64,000 nucleotides of DNA from Terribacillus saccharophilus (GCF_002272075.1 NZ_NPBJ01000027.1:124001-188000); one strand, 5' to 3'. Numbered from the stretch's first letter, positions 25,511 through 38,000 are shown. Notes: generated by a model from the sequence alone, not told the origin. A program made the numbers and translations.

Positions 25511-26479
25511 ATGGTAGGAATTATCATTGCCACGCACGGTGAATTTGCCACTGGTATCTTGCAATCCGGGACGATGATCTTCGGAAAGCAGGAAAATGTA
25601 GCAGCTGTTACATTGATGCCGAGCGAAGGACCTGCTGATGTAAAGTTAAAAATGGAAAAAGCAATCGCCTCTTTTGACAGCCAAGACGAAGTATTAATCT
25701 TAGTCGATCTTTGGGGCGGAACGCCTTTCAACCAAGCTAACAGCTTGATGGAAAGCCACAAGGACAAATGGGCAATCGTTGCTGGTTTGAACTTGGCCAT
25801 GCTGATTGAAGCTTTTGCATCGCGCTTCTCCATGAATTCTGCGCATGAAATTGCGGCCCATATCCTAGGCACAGCAAAAGAAGCGGTTAAAGTGAATCCG
25901 GAAGAACTGGAACCAGCAGCTCCTGCTGCAGCTGCCAGCGGTCCATCCAATACCGGTGCTCCTGGTACATTTGACTACGTATTAGCACGCATCGATACAC
26001 GTTTGCTTCACGGTCAGGTAGCGACTGCTTGGACGAAGAGCACAAATCCTACACGTATCATCGTTGTTTCCGATGAAGTCGCAAAAGATGATCTTCGGAA
26101 GAAATTGATTCAGCAGGCTGCTCCTTCAGGGGTAAAGGCACACGTTGTTCCGATCAATAAAATGATCGAACTGGCAAAGGACGACCAGCACTTTGGCGGC
26201 CAGCGTGCACTGCTTCTTTTTGAAAACCCGCAGGATGCACTTAGAGCAGTAGAAGGCGGCGTACCACTTGAGACAATCAACGTTGGTTCGATGGCACACT
26301 CACCTGGTAAAGTGCAGCCGAATAAGGTACTTGCCTTCAGCCAGGACGACATCGATACGTTCGCGAAGCTAAAAGAGCGCGGTCTCAAATTCGATGTACG
26401 CAAAGTGCCGAACGATTCAAAAGGCAATATGGACGACATTTTGAAAAGGGCACAAGCGGAGTTAAACAAACAAAGGTAA
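25511..26479 (+). CDS. Mannose-class PTS EIIAB component
   Basis: 322 residues. EIIA covers 1-130, with the phospho-His9 in IIIATHGEF. A flexible Ala/Pro-rich linker (131-153) leads to EIIB (154-322) with phospho-His167 in RIDTRLLHGQ. It passes phosphate from HPr to the incoming sugar as it crosses the EIIC/EIID channel. The fused A-B arrangement is that of ManX-type systems. ATG 25511 follows ATAGGAGG. It is first in the operon behind the RAT/terminator leader. Mannose, glucose or glucosamine are likely substrates, but the class also takes fructose and sorbose. Confidence 0.92.
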   Translation: MVGIIIATHGEFATGILQSGTMIFGKQENVAAVTLMPSEGPADVKLKMEKAIASFDSQDEVLILVDLWGGTPFNQANSLMESHKDKWAIVAGLNLAMLIEAFASRFSMNSAHEIAAHILGTAKEAVKVNPEELEPAAPAAAASGPSNTGAPGTFDYVLARIDTRLLHGQVATAWTKSTNPTRIIVVSDEVAKDDLRKKLIQQAAPSGVKAHVVPINKMIELAKDDQHFGGQRALLLFENPQDALRAVEGGVPLETINVGSMAHSPGKVQPNKVLAFSQDDIDTFAKLKERGLKFDVRKVPNDSKGNMDDILKRAQAELNKQR

Positions 26480-26514
26480 TCCTGACTATCAGATAAAAAG
26501 GAGGATTAATAATT

Positions 26515-27321
26515 ATGGATTTGACAATGATTCAAATCATTTTAGTTGTTATCGTGGCATTTTTAGCCGGTGTCGAAGGAATCTTAGATGAATTCCATTT
26601 TCACCAGCCAATCATTGCCTGTACGTTAATCGGCTTGGTTACAGGCGAAGTTGTACCATGTCTTATCTTGGGCGGAACCTTACAGCTGATCGCTCTAGGT
26701 TGGGCAAACATCGGGGCAGCCGTAGCACCGGATGCTGCGTTGGCATCTGTAGCATCTGCAATTATTTTAGTTTTAGGCGGGCAAGGTGAAGAAGGTGTTA
26801 CTTCTGCAATCGCGATTGCTGTACCGCTTGCTGTAGCTGGTCTTCTACTTACAATCATTGTTCGTACGCTGGCAACAGGTATCGTGCATCTAATGGATGC
26901 GGCAGCGAAGGAAGGAAACTTCCGAAAGATTGATATGTGGCATATTATCGCCATCATCATGCAAGGTCTGCGTATTGCAATCCCGGCTGCATTGATTGTA
27001 GCGATTGGCGCAGCTCCGGTTAGAGACTTGCTTACAGCTATGCCAGCTTGGCTGACAGACGGTTTGGCAGTCGGCGGGGGAATGGTAGTAGCGGTTGGTT
27101 ATGCAATGGTTATCAACATGATGGCTACAAGAGAAGTATGGCCATTCTTCGCAATTGGTTTCGTCTTGGCGACTATCCCATCCATTACACTTCTAGGACT
27201 TGGCGGTATCGGTGTAGCGCTTGCACTTATCTATTTGGCACTTACTAAACAAGGCGGTTCAGGTGGTGGCGGAAACGGAAACACTGGTGATCCGTTAGGC
27301 AAAATCATCGATGACTATTAA
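26515..27321 (+). CDS. Mannose-class PTS EIIC component
   Basis: 268 residues with about seven hydrophobic segments. It contains the family stretch EGILDEFHFHQPIIACTLIG (20-39) and GGTLQLIALGWANIGAAVAP. It forms the membrane channel with EIID. AAAAGGAGG precedes ATG 26515, and 35 bases separate it from EIIAB. The C-terminal tail is Gly/Asn-rich (GGSGGGGNGNTGD). Confidence 0.92.
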   Translation: MDLTMIQIILVVIVAFLAGVEGILDEFHFHQPIIACTLIGLVTGEVVPCLILGGTLQLIALGWANIGAAVAPDAALASVASAIILVLGGQGEEGVTSAIAIAVPLAVAGLLLTIIVRTLATGIVHLMDAAAKEGNFRKIDMWHIIAIIMQGLRIAIPAALIVAIGAAPVRDLLTAMPAWLTDGLAVGGGMVVAVGYAMVINMMATREVWPFFAIGFVLATIPSITLLGLGGIGVALALIYLALTKQGGSGGGGNGNTGDPLGKIIDDY

Positions 27322-27339
27322 AAAGGAGGAGGAGAAAAA

Positions 27340-28251
27340 ATGGCTGAACAATTGAAGTTAACCAAAAAAGATCGTGTTTCTATTTGGTGGCGCTCCACTT
27401 TCATTCAAGGCTCTTGGAACTATGAGCGTATGCAAAACGGCGGCTGGGCATTTTCCATGATTCCCGCAATCAAAAGATTATATAAAACAAAAGAAGATCG
27501 TGCAGCTGCATTGCAGCGTCACTTGGAGTTTTTCAATACACACCCATATGTAGCTTCACCGATTATCGGTGTAACTCTAGCGCTTGAAGAAGAACGTGCT
27601 AATGGTGCGCCTGTTGATGACAAGGCCATTCAAGGGGTTAAAGTCGGTATGATGGGACCTCTAGCCGGTATCGGGGATCCAACCTTCTGGTTCACGGTTA
27701 AACCGATCCTTGGTGCATTGGCAGCTTCTCTTGCTTTGACAGGTAACATACTAGGCCCAATTCTTTACTTTGTTCTTTGGAACCTAATTCGTATGGGATT
27801 CACATGGTATACGCAGGAACTTGGTTACAAAGCTGGTTCCAAGATTACCGAAGACTTATCTGGCGGACTGCTGCAGGATATCACCAAAGGCGCCTCGATA
27901 CTCGGGATGTTCATACTCGGGGCACTGGTAAACCGATGGGTATCCGTCGCCTTTACGCCGACTGTATCGGAAGTTCAGCTCGACGAAGGTGCTTATATCG
28001 ACTGGGATGAATTGCCGGGAGGCACCGAAGGCATGAGGACGGCCTTGGAACAGCAAGCCGCCGGCCGATCATTAAGCGACACTAGTGTAACAACTTTACA
28101 AGATAACTTGGACAGCTTGATTCCAGGTTTGGCTGGACTATTGATCACATTGCTTTGCATGTGGCTGCTTAGAAAGAAAGTTTCTCCGATTGTGATGATC
28201 CTTGGATTGTTCGTAATCGGTATTGGCTTCCATGCTATCGGCTTGATGTAA
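27340..28251 (+). CDS. Mannose-class PTS EIID component
   Basis: 303 residues. The long cytosolic N-terminus carries the family motifs FIQGSWNYERMQNGGWAFSM (about 22-41), HLEFFNTHPYV and GPLAGIGDP, then hydrophobic helices near 125-150, 185-205 and at the C-terminus. It pairs with EIIC as the sugar translocator. AAAGGAGGAGG precedes ATG 27340. It is the last PTS gene before a terminator. An acidic loop of about 55 residues (VQLDEGAYIDWDELPGG...) lies before the last helices. Confidence 0.92.
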   Translation: MAEQLKLTKKDRVSIWWRSTFIQGSWNYERMQNGGWAFSMIPAIKRLYKTKEDRAAALQRHLEFFNTHPYVASPIIGVTLALEEERANGAPVDDKAIQGVKVGMMGPLAGIGDPTFWFTVKPILGALAASLALTGNILGPILYFVLWNLIRMGFTWYTQELGYKAGSKITEDLSGGLLQDITKGASILGMFILGALVNRWVSVAFTPTVSEVQLDEGAYIDWDELPGGTEGMRTALEQQAAGRSLSDTSVTTLQDNLDSLIPGLAGLLITLLCMWLLRKKVSPIVMILGLFVIGIGFHAIGLM

Positions 28252-28275
28252 TAAGTAATTCTATATGTAATAGAG

Positions 28276-28324
28276 AAGTACCTCCTGGTATGATGAACTT
28301 ATCCATCCTAGGAGGTACTTTTTC
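28276..28324 (+). terminator. Terminator of the PTS operon
   Basis: AAGTACCTCCT (28276-28286) pairs with AGGAGGTACTT (28310-28320) and is followed by TTT. The loop is long. Confidence 0.8.
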
Positions 28325-28412
28325 ATACAGCAATATGGAAGAAGTTATAGAAATCTCATCACTTAGGATAAAGCAATAAATGAAGGTACATATAAATCTT
28401 AGGAGGCTGCTT

Positions 28413-29429
28413 ATGCTTACGATCGGTTATATCGGAAATGGAAAAAGCACGAACAGATATCATCTGCCATTCGTTCTGCAAAGAGAGAATATAAAGGTAA
28501 AAACAATTTATCGAAGAAATCCTAACCACGATAATTGGGATAAGCTTGCAGGAGTAACCTACACTTCAGATTTAGATGAATTACTGAATGACAAAGATAT
28601 TCAGCTCATCGTAATTTGTACAAAACATGACAGCCATTACGAATACGCAAAACTTGTATTGGAACATAACAAACACTGTTTGGTTGAAAAGCCATTTATG
28701 GAAACTTCAGAACAGGCAAAAGAGATTTTTGCATTGGCAAAAGAGAAGGGATTACTTGTACAGGCGTATCAAAACAGACGTTTTGACAGTGACTTCTTAA
28801 CTGTTCAAAAGGTTATCGAAGAGGGGAAAATAGGGGACTTGCTGGAAGTGGAAATGCATTACGACTATTATCGTCCCGAAGTACCCGAAGCTGCTGATTC
28901 CTTTGATCCTGCTGCGTCTTATTTATACGGACACGGCTGCCATACACTAGATCAGGTTATCAGTTATTTTGGCAAGCCAGACCATATCCATTATGATGTG
29001 AGGCAGTTATTGGGACAAGGAAGAATGAATGATTATTTTGATTTGGATCTTTATTACGGGACGTTAAAAGTATCCGTAAAATCCAGTTACTTCAGACTGA
29101 AAGAAAGACCTAGCTTCGTCGTTTATGGTAAAAAGGGAAGCTTTGTGAAGGAAACGAAAGATCGTCAGGAAGAACATTTAAAGCAATTTTATATGCCTGA
29201 AAACAAGGATTTTGGAATCGACACACTAGATCATTATGGTGTACTGACATATGTGGATGAAGATGGTACCATCCGCGAAGAAAAAGTGAAATCGGTAAAT
29301 GGAGATTATGGAAGAGTATATGATGACATTTATGAAGCTGTCATTAATGGTAAAGAGAAAACCATTACGGATGAACAAACTGTGCTGCAGATGGAAATGT
29401 TGGAGACTGGGGTTAAGAACTTAAAGTAA
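28413..29429 (+). CDS. Gfo/Idh/MocA-family oxidoreductase
   Basis: 338 residues. Rossmann start TIGYIGNGKSTNRYHLPFVL (3-22), CTKHDSHYEYAKL, the EKP signature VEKPFMETSE, then the substrate domain with YGHGCHTLDQVISYFGKP. It oxidises or reduces a sugar or cyclitol with NAD(P). I place the start at ATG 28413 behind TTAGGAGG; an in-frame ATG at 28380 has none. It stands between two terminators beside the PTS operon, so a link with the PTS sugar is possible but unproven. A hallmark Lys-Pro pair (EKP) is intact. Confidence 0.83.
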   Translation: MLTIGYIGNGKSTNRYHLPFVLQRENIKVKTIYRRNPNHDNWDKLAGVTYTSDLDELLNDKDIQLIVICTKHDSHYEYAKLVLEHNKHCLVEKPFMETSEQAKEIFALAKEKGLLVQAYQNRRFDSDFLTVQKVIEEGKIGDLLEVEMHYDYYRPEVPEAADSFDPAASYLYGHGCHTLDQVISYFGKPDHIHYDVRQLLGQGRMNDYFDLDLYYGTLKVSVKSSYFRLKERPSFVVYGKKGSFVKETKDRQEEHLKQFYMPENKDFGIDTLDHYGVLTYVDEDGTIREEKVKSVNGDYGRVYDDIYEAVINGKEKTITDEQTVLQMEMLETGVKNLK

Positions 29430-29453
29430 AATGAAGTACGAATAATATGGGGG

Positions 29454-29486
29454 AGAGGAGTTAGCGCCAGCTAACTCCTCTTTACT
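29454..29486 (+). terminator. Terminator of the oxidoreductase gene
   Basis: The 11-bp stem GAGGAGTTAGC/GCTAACTCCTC with a GCCA loop is followed by TTT. Confidence 0.85.
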
Positions 29487-29575
29487 ATGTGTTGGTCGAC
29501 TCCCGTATATCCTTTAAGAATCTTTTCCTCATAAAAGCAGATAATAACTCCATACATCACATTGAGGAGAAGATT

Positions 29576-30991
29576 ATGCAAAAAAAAGGGAAAGGTTTGT
29601 CTGCTTCACAGTTAACAATGATGGCGTTGGGGAGTGTAATAGGAGGTTCATTCTTCCTTGGTTCATCAGTAGCAATCCGAGCAGCGGGACCTTCTATTAT
29701 AATTGCTTATATTTTGGCAGGGGTGCTGGTCTACTTCATCTTGTATGCTTTGTCAGAGATGACGGTGGCCAATCCTTCCATGGGATCATTCAGCACCTTT
29801 GCTGCCCAGAACCTTGGGCAAGGAGCAGGATTTGTAGTTGGCTGGCTTTATTGGACGGGCACCATATTGTCTATGTCCAGTGAAGCTACTGCAATCAGTA
29901 TTTTGTTCAGGCAGTGGTTTCCCAATGTCTCCATTGCGTTGTTAGGGAGCTCGGTTATTATTGGCGTGACGCTTATTAATTTATTGGGCGCTGATAAACT
30001 AGGCAAGCTGGAGAGTGCGCTTTCTGGTGTGAAAATATTTGCCATCATCTTCTTTATCGTTACAGCAATTGTATTGATCTTTGGATGGCTTCCAGGATCA
30101 GCACCGGTTGGAGCAGGGGCGCTGACGGATGAACCGCTGATGGCGGGAGGTCTTCGTGGTCTTGCCGGAAGTATGCTGCTAATCGTTTTTGCATATGCAG
30201 GTTTTGAAATTATCGGACTTGCTGCCTCTGAAGCGGAGAATCCACGTGAAACAATTCCAAAAGCAATTCGTTATACAGTTTTTTCGCTGGTTGGTTTATA
30301 TGTTCTTTATGCTGCTGTATTGCTGCCGCTTATTCCAACTGCATCACTTAATGAAAACACCAGTCCGATGGTCGCTTCCCTTAATCGCTGGGGCATTGGC
30401 TGGGCAGGGACTGCTATTAACATCGTCCTTATTTCAGCTATTCTTTCGGCGATGCTGGCAGCAATCTTTGGACTTGGCAGAATGATTCGATCCCTTACCG
30501 ACGAGAGACATGCACCGAGCTGGTTAAGAGATAAGGGAGATGTCCCTTACCGCGGGATTCTGTTTTCCGGACTTGCTATGTTGCTCGGGCTGGGGTTTGG
30601 TCTTTTGTTTCCAAGAGCGTATTTAGTTTTAATCAGTACCGGAGGTTTTGCGTTAATATTCACTTACGCCGTCATCATGGCAAGTCATATCCGCCACCGT
30701 AAAAAGCACGGCTGTCCACCGAATGGTATTTGCCAAATGCCGGGGTTTCCCTATAATTCCTGGATAGCTCTAATAAGCATGATTATCGTCTTGCTCTGTA
30801 TGCCTTTTGTTCCAGGGCAGGAAACAGGCTTGATTTCAGGGATTGTCATGGTTGTATTTTATACGCTTGTCTATTTGGCTGTAAGATCACGTAATCGAAG
30901 GAAAGCAGGTTTTGGTCCGCCTTTGCAAAACTTGGTCACGGAATTTTCCGAAGAACTGACTGAGGATGCAGAGGGAAAAGAGAAAGAATGA
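29576..30991 (+). CDS. APC-family amino-acid permease
   Basis: 471 residues with about twelve membrane segments. The first helix carries the APC signature MMALGSVIGGSFFLGSSVAI (14-33), and helix 6-7 the FAYAGFEIIGLAASEAENPR segment. It exchanges or symports amino acids; the gabP/rocE-like sequences are similar, but the substrate is open. I place the start at ATG 29576 behind GAGGAGAAG; the in-frame ATG 87 bases earlier lies inside the preceding terminator region. A terminator follows at once. Confidence 0.85.
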   Translation: MQKKGKGLSASQLTMMALGSVIGGSFFLGSSVAIRAAGPSIIIAYILAGVLVYFILYALSEMTVANPSMGSFSTFAAQNLGQGAGFVVGWLYWTGTILSMSSEATAISILFRQWFPNVSIALLGSSVIIGVTLINLLGADKLGKLESALSGVKIFAIIFFIVTAIVLIFGWLPGSAPVGAGALTDEPLMAGGLRGLAGSMLLIVFAYAGFEIIGLAASEAENPRETIPKAIRYTVFSLVGLYVLYAAVLLPLIPTASLNENTSPMVASLNRWGIGWAGTAINIVLISAILSAMLAAIFGLGRMIRSLTDERHAPSWLRDKGDVPYRGILFSGLAMLLGLGFGLLFPRAYLVLISTGGFALIFTYAVIMASHIRHRKKHGCPPNGICQMPGFPYNSWIALISMIIVLLCMPFVPGQETGLISGIVMVVFYTLVYLAVRSRNRRKAGFGPPLQNLVTEFSEELTEDAEGKEKE

Positions 30992-30999
30992 GATCAAAG

Positions 31000-31036
31000 A
31001 AACCGCCGTATCCCAAAAGGATGCGGTTTTTGTTTC
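31000..31036. terminator. Terminator between convergent genes
   Basis: AACCGC and ATCC pair with GGAT and GCGGTT (31001-31026) and are followed by TTTTTG. Confidence 0.7.
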
Positions 31037-31062
31037 TTGAGACTGATATGCGATACCTAAAT

Positions 31063-31776
31063 CTAGCGATACAAGAAAACGTTTAGATTCTCATTCTTAT
31101 CAGTTGTAGCAAGTAGCACGTTTTTTACTTCTGTTTGGTACGCACTATTTAAATAAGACACAACCCACGCTTCATCCTTTGTGGTTTCTGCCAGTTCTTC
31201 ATAAATAATTTTCCCATCTTTTATAATTGTTCTCGGCAGATAAAAAGGCTGCATGTTTATCTGCATCGTCTCTGGTGTGACAGGTTCATATTTAGGATCC
31301 AAAAAGAAAGATATTCTTCCTTCCGCTTCCCAAAGCGCTAAAGCCACTTTTTTTACATCCACTACTTTTCCTTTTCGTAATTCTTCTAATAGAACGTCAA
31401 TCGATATTCTGGCATGGCGCAAGCCTTTATAGAGAATTTCGCCATCCCGGACAACTGGGATAGGCTTATGATTGATTAACTTTCGAAACCAAGGCCATTT
31501 CAGAATAAGGAAGATTCCTGCAAGGTATAGGAGCACCAATACAATAGTTGTAATGAGGGAGCCTTTCAGACCGAGTTCTTCGTCAGATAAAGGATGGGCA
31601 ATAATATTCCCAATGACTAAAGCAATAACAAAATCAAGAAGCCTTAGCTGTGAAATAGAGCGCTGTCCCAGCACTTTAGCGACTATCAATAAGAAGGCAA
31701 AAGCAACAACTGCTCGAAGAACCCATTCAATAGAAGTAAGTGTTTGCTGGCTATGAAAAAAATCCAAATAAGGCAC
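31063..31776 (-). CDS. DUF421 (YetF/YcaP-like) membrane protein
   Basis: 237 residues. Three N-terminal helices (about 14-35, 44-64, 72-95) include the family pattern VAKVLGQRSISQLRLLDFVI. The cytosolic C-terminal domain shows LRHARISIDVLLEELRKGKV and GRISFFLDPKYEP. The family is widespread in spore-formers, and one branch sits in the spore envelope (YetF); no reaction is known. No ribosome site stands out before ATG 31776. It converges on the permease gene. Confidence 0.82.
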   Translation of the reverse strand: MPYLDFFHSQQTLTSIEWVLRAVVAFAFLLIVAKVLGQRSISQLRLLDFVIALVIGNIIAHPLSDEELGLKGSLITTIVLVLLYLAGIFLILKWPWFRKLINHKPIPVVRDGEILYKGLRHARISIDVLLEELRKGKVVDVKKVALALWEAEGRISFFLDPKYEPVTPETMQINMQPFYLPRTIIKDGKIIYEELAETTKDEAWVVSYLNSAYQTEVKNVLLATTDKNENLNVFLYR

Positions 31777-32138
31777 ATCCTTTGTATAAGTGGACTATCT
31801 AGGTAGTAATTTGTTTTCAATCGTTATTACTATTATTTCCCAAACAAACTTTTGGTATCCTTTAAAGGGTACATAATCGCAACTATTCTATACACTATTT
31901 ATTAACTGAAGAAATCATAGCTATACCATGATATACAAGGTCTGCAAAGAGGTTTTTTTACTAGCGTACTTCACGCCATAGTAGCCTTAACGCAATTCTT
32001 AATTTGATTTCCTAAATCAAGAAACCTACTAGTGAAAACTATCAATTCAGCTGACTTTTTAAGGATATTATTCCCAATATATCATTTTACAAATAGTGGT
32101 AAAGTGGTTGTATAATAAATAGTAAGGGAGGTTTGTAT
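31777..32138. other. Regulatory stretch before the second Rap gene
   Basis: 360 AT-rich bases without a gene. Near the end lies a probable promoter with TATAAT at 32111-32116. No ComA box or other operator is obvious to me. Confidence 0.45.
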
Positions 32139-33176
32139 ATGGAGCGTCTTGATGTAGCAGGTCATCTGGATAATTGGTCAGTGAGTATTCGACTCAACAA
32201 AATAGAAGCTGCACGCAGCATTTACGAAGAGTTGAGTAAACACAGGATCGATTATGATTCAGAAACATTTATCACATTTTCATTAATGGAAAGCCGTTAC
32301 CATTCTATGCTTGAAGATTTTCAGGAAAGTAAGCATTCGTTAGCGAAAGCCCGAGAGCACGAAGAGAATTTCACAGAGCTACATAAATACCAGCTTTTCT
32401 TTGCTGAAGGGATCATCCACTATTATGAAGAGCAGTTTCAAGATGCACTAGTTAGTTTGGAGCAAGCCGAAAAATATATTACCCCCTCCATGGAACCAGC
32501 AGTAGTAGGAGAATTTCATCTTATTAAGGCGATGGTCTATTATTTCCTCGATATTACAACTCTATCTGCTGTACATGCAGCAACGGCAGTAGAAAAGCTA
32601 AAGTCAATTGAAGCATTTAATTTCCTGCTGGCTCGATCAGAATTAATCCAAGGCATGAACTACTTGGATTTGTCTGATTTCGAAATGGCGGAAGAATACC
32701 TGCACAAAGCATTATCAACTTGTAAAAGAATTGAAAATCAAAGTCTTTTAGCTTCCACAAACCTGAATCTAGGACTCTTGTATGTCACACGTGAACTGCC
32801 CGCAACTGCTATTCGCTATCTGGAAGATGCATTAGCGGGAAAACAAGAGCGTATCGAATTGAAAGTTTTATATCTGTTAGCCGACTCTTATTGGAAAACC
32901 AATCAAACCACGAAGGCTATGCACGCATATAAAAATGGATTTGATAAGAGTATTGATAGTGATAATACTAATATGAAATGGGAATTTGCCATGCTGCACA
33001 AGAAATATGAGGATAGAATTAATTTCGAGAGTGTTTGGCAAGAAGGTATAGAATATTTTCGAAAAATTAACGATTTATTCAATGTTAGGCACTATTCAAG
33101 GGAACTAGCTCAGTACTATACTGATAGTAAGCAATATGAGCTTGCGACGAAGTACTATATCTTGACTCTAAAATAA
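32139..33176 (+). CDS. Rap-family phosphatase/regulator with phr partner
   Basis: 345 residues. The N-terminal helical bundle opens VAGHLDNWSVSIRLNKIEAA (about 5-24), and TPR repeats follow (AEGIIHYYEEQFQDALVSLE; QGMNYLDLSDFEMAEEYLHK; LLADSYWKTNQTTKAMHAYK). It is a full-length paralogue of the Rap at 17236. It should control a phosphorelay or response regulator in the cytosol and be blocked by its Phr peptide. I place the start at ATG 32139 behind AAGGGAGG. The phr gene begins 12 bases after its stop. Confidence 0.88.
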   Translation: MERLDVAGHLDNWSVSIRLNKIEAARSIYEELSKHRIDYDSETFITFSLMESRYHSMLEDFQESKHSLAKAREHEENFTELHKYQLFFAEGIIHYYEEQFQDALVSLEQAEKYITPSMEPAVVGEFHLIKAMVYYFLDITTLSAVHAATAVEKLKSIEAFNFLLARSELIQGMNYLDLSDFEMAEEYLHKALSTCKRIENQSLLASTNLNLGLLYVTRELPATAIRYLEDALAGKQERIELKVLYLLADSYWKTNQTTKAMHAYKNGFDKSIDSDNTNMKWEFAMLHKKYEDRINFESVWQEGIEYFRKINDLFNVRHYSRELAQYYTDSKQYELATKYYILTLK

Positions 33177-33188
33177 GGAGACGATTTC

Positions 33189-33332
33189 ATGAAAAAAGTT
33201 GTATTTTCAGTAATACTAATTGGGACAATCGTTATCAGTGGTTTAGTCGGGTATGGTAATCAAGAGGGCTTAGCAAGTAAAAAAGGTGATTTTGGCAGCG
33301 TTATATCTTCTTTGAATTTACTAGATAAATAA
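33189..33332 (+). CDS. Phr signalling-peptide precursor
   Basis: 47 codons from ATG 33189 (ATAAGGAG 8 bases upstream, overlapping the Rap stop) to TAA 33330-33332. MKKVVFSVILIGTIVISGLV is a typical export signal, and the tail ends GSVISSLNLLDK. It shares its signal core and C-terminal pattern with the small gene behind the first Rap gene. A strong terminator follows 5 bases later, so rap and phr form one transcript. The mature peptide probably derives from the tail; which five or six residues is unknown. Confidence 0.88.
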   Translation: MKKVVFSVILIGTIVISGLVGYGNQEGLASKKGDFGSVISSLNLLDK

Positions 33333-33336
33333 TGGA

Positions 33337-33370
33337 CAAACCTTCCTTTGAGGAAGGTTTGTTTTTTTTC
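33337..33370 (+). terminator. Terminator of the second rap-phr operon
   Basis: The 10-bp stem AAACCTTCCT/AGGAAGGTTT with a 3-base loop is followed by eight T. Confidence 0.92.
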
Positions 33371-33473
33371 AGATTCTCTCTTCAAATACACAAACGACAC
33401 CTTCCTAGAAACTAATTAACATGCTTTTATCAAGAAGTAATCTCTCTTGATGATTTTTAGCTAGATAAAAAAA

Positions 33474-33504
33474 TGTTGACGCTTACATTTTTGTGTTTTA
33501 TACT
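33474..33504 (+). promoter_or_regulatory. bgl promoter with overlapping cre site
   Basis: TTGACG (33476-33481) and TATACT (33499-33504) have a 17-base spacer. TGTTGACGCTTACA (33474-33487) matches the cre consensus with a single mismatch and covers the -35 box, so CcpA should block the promoter when glucose is present. Confidence 0.8.
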
Positions 33505-33524
33505 GAAGTCAGTTAAATAAAACC

Positions 33525-33561
33525 ATTAGACATGTGACTGGTAATGCAGGCAGGATCTAAT
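33525..33561 (+). promoter_or_regulatory. RAT antiterminator hairpin of the bgl operon
   Basis: ATTAGA (33525-33530) pairs with TCTAAT (33556-33561) around TGTGACTGGTAATGCAGGCA, a RAT-type core. The right arm overlaps the terminator. Confidence 0.8.
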
Positions 33562-33601
33562 ACGGCAAGTTTTCTTCATTTGCCGTATTGGGTCCTTTTT
33601 T
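33553..33601 (+). terminator. Conditional terminator of the bgl operon
   Basis: GGATCTAATACGGCAA (33553-33568) pairs with TTGCCGTATTGGGTCC (33580-33595), with two G-T pairs, followed by six T. It excludes the RAT hairpin. Confidence 0.9.
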
Positions 33602-33643
33602 GTTTTCTTTCTACCCGTCGCATCGAGGAAGAGAGGGTTGGGA

Positions 33644-36951
<3,308 letters not shown>

Positions 36952-36981
36952 TAGATACACAGCAGAGGATAGGTGAGGCCG

Positions 36982-37830
36982 ATGATTAAGATCAAAAAAG
37001 TGCTCAATTCCAGCGTTGTGCTGGTTGAGGGCGAGGAAAAACAAGAATATATCCTATTCGGCAAAGGAATCGGCTATGGCCAAAAAGCAGGCAGCATCAT
37101 CAAAGAAGACCAAGCAGACCAGACCTTCATGCCGATTGAAAACGCCAAGGCCAAGGAGTTCCTGCGTCTTTTGGACTCCATCCCACAAGCATATATTGAC
37201 CTGACACAGCAGATTGTTCAGCATGCCGAGCAGCAGCTCGGCACAAAGCTGAACACCGGCATTTATTTCACGCTCATGGACCATCTGCATTTCGCGGTCG
37301 AACGCTATAAAAAGAATATCAATATCACCAATCGTGTGTTCTGGGAGATCAAGAATTTCTATCAAGAGGAATTTGAGGTTGGCACGTACGCCCTGGAGTT
37401 GATCAATAAGCAGTTCAAAATTGAACTACCGAAAGAGGAAGCAGCCAATATCGCCTTCCACTTGATTAACGCCCAAGGCGAAAAGCAGGAATCGAACGAC
37501 GGAATGAAATACGCCAAAATGATCGGCGGCATCGTCAACCTTGTCCGCTACGCCCTCCAAATCAAAATGGACACCGACAACATCCATTACGGCCGTTTCA
37601 TCACGCATGTGAAATTCTTCGTCGAGCGTTTCTATGCCGACAGCATGCTCGACGACCCAGAAAACCTATTGTTCGAACAAATCGCCAACCTGTATCCGCA
37701 AGCCATGGACATCGCCTTCAAGATCGAGAACTACATCTCGCAGGTACACGGCAGTATGCTGCCGAAGGAAGAGCTTGCGTATTTGGCAGTGCACATCCAT
37801 CGGTTGGCGTCTTATCAGCAGTTGAAATAA
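36982..37830 (+). CDS. licT: BglG/LicT-family transcriptional antiterminator
   Basis: 282 residues. The N-terminal CAT RNA-binding domain (1-56: IKIKKVLNSSVVLVEGE, FGKGIGYGQKAG) is followed by PRD1 (about 65-170, His residues in VQHAEQQLG and MDHLHFAVERY) and PRD2 (about 172-282, His in RFITHVKFF and AVHIHRLAS). It binds the RAT hairpin and prevents termination; PTS phosphorylation of the PRDs sets activity. I place the start at ATG 36982 behind AGGTGAGG; GTG 36973 is also in frame. It lies 30 bases after bglH and completes the operon. It may also act on the mannose-class leader at 25.3 kb. Confidence 0.9.
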   Translation: MIKIKKVLNSSVVLVEGEEKQEYILFGKGIGYGQKAGSIIKEDQADQTFMPIENAKAKEFLRLLDSIPQAYIDLTQQIVQHAEQQLGTKLNTGIYFTLMDHLHFAVERYKKNINITNRVFWEIKNFYQEEFEVGTYALELINKQFKIELPKEEAANIAFHLINAQGEKQESNDGMKYAKMIGGIVNLVRYALQIKMDTDNIHYGRFITHVKFFVERFYADSMLDDPENLLFEQIANLYPQAMDIAFKIENYISQVHGSMLPKEELAYLAVHIHRLASYQQLK

Positions 37831-37849
37831 AAAAGAACAGTAAATAATC

Positions 37850-37911
37850 AAAACCCGATCTAATGCAAATCTTCCCAAACAGATGTGTAACATAGATCGG
37901 GTTTTCTTTTA
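37850..37911 (+). terminator. Terminator of the bgl operon
   Basis: AAAACCCGATCT (37850-37861) pairs with AGATCGGGTTTT (37894-37905) and is followed by CTTTT. The loop is 32 bases. Confidence 0.85.
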
Positions 37912-38000
37912 GGTGGAGTGCTCTTATCCCAGTCTCTTCTTCATGTAAAAGTAATATATAACTCACGACACATTTCATAGAATACAATACAGATTATTTA

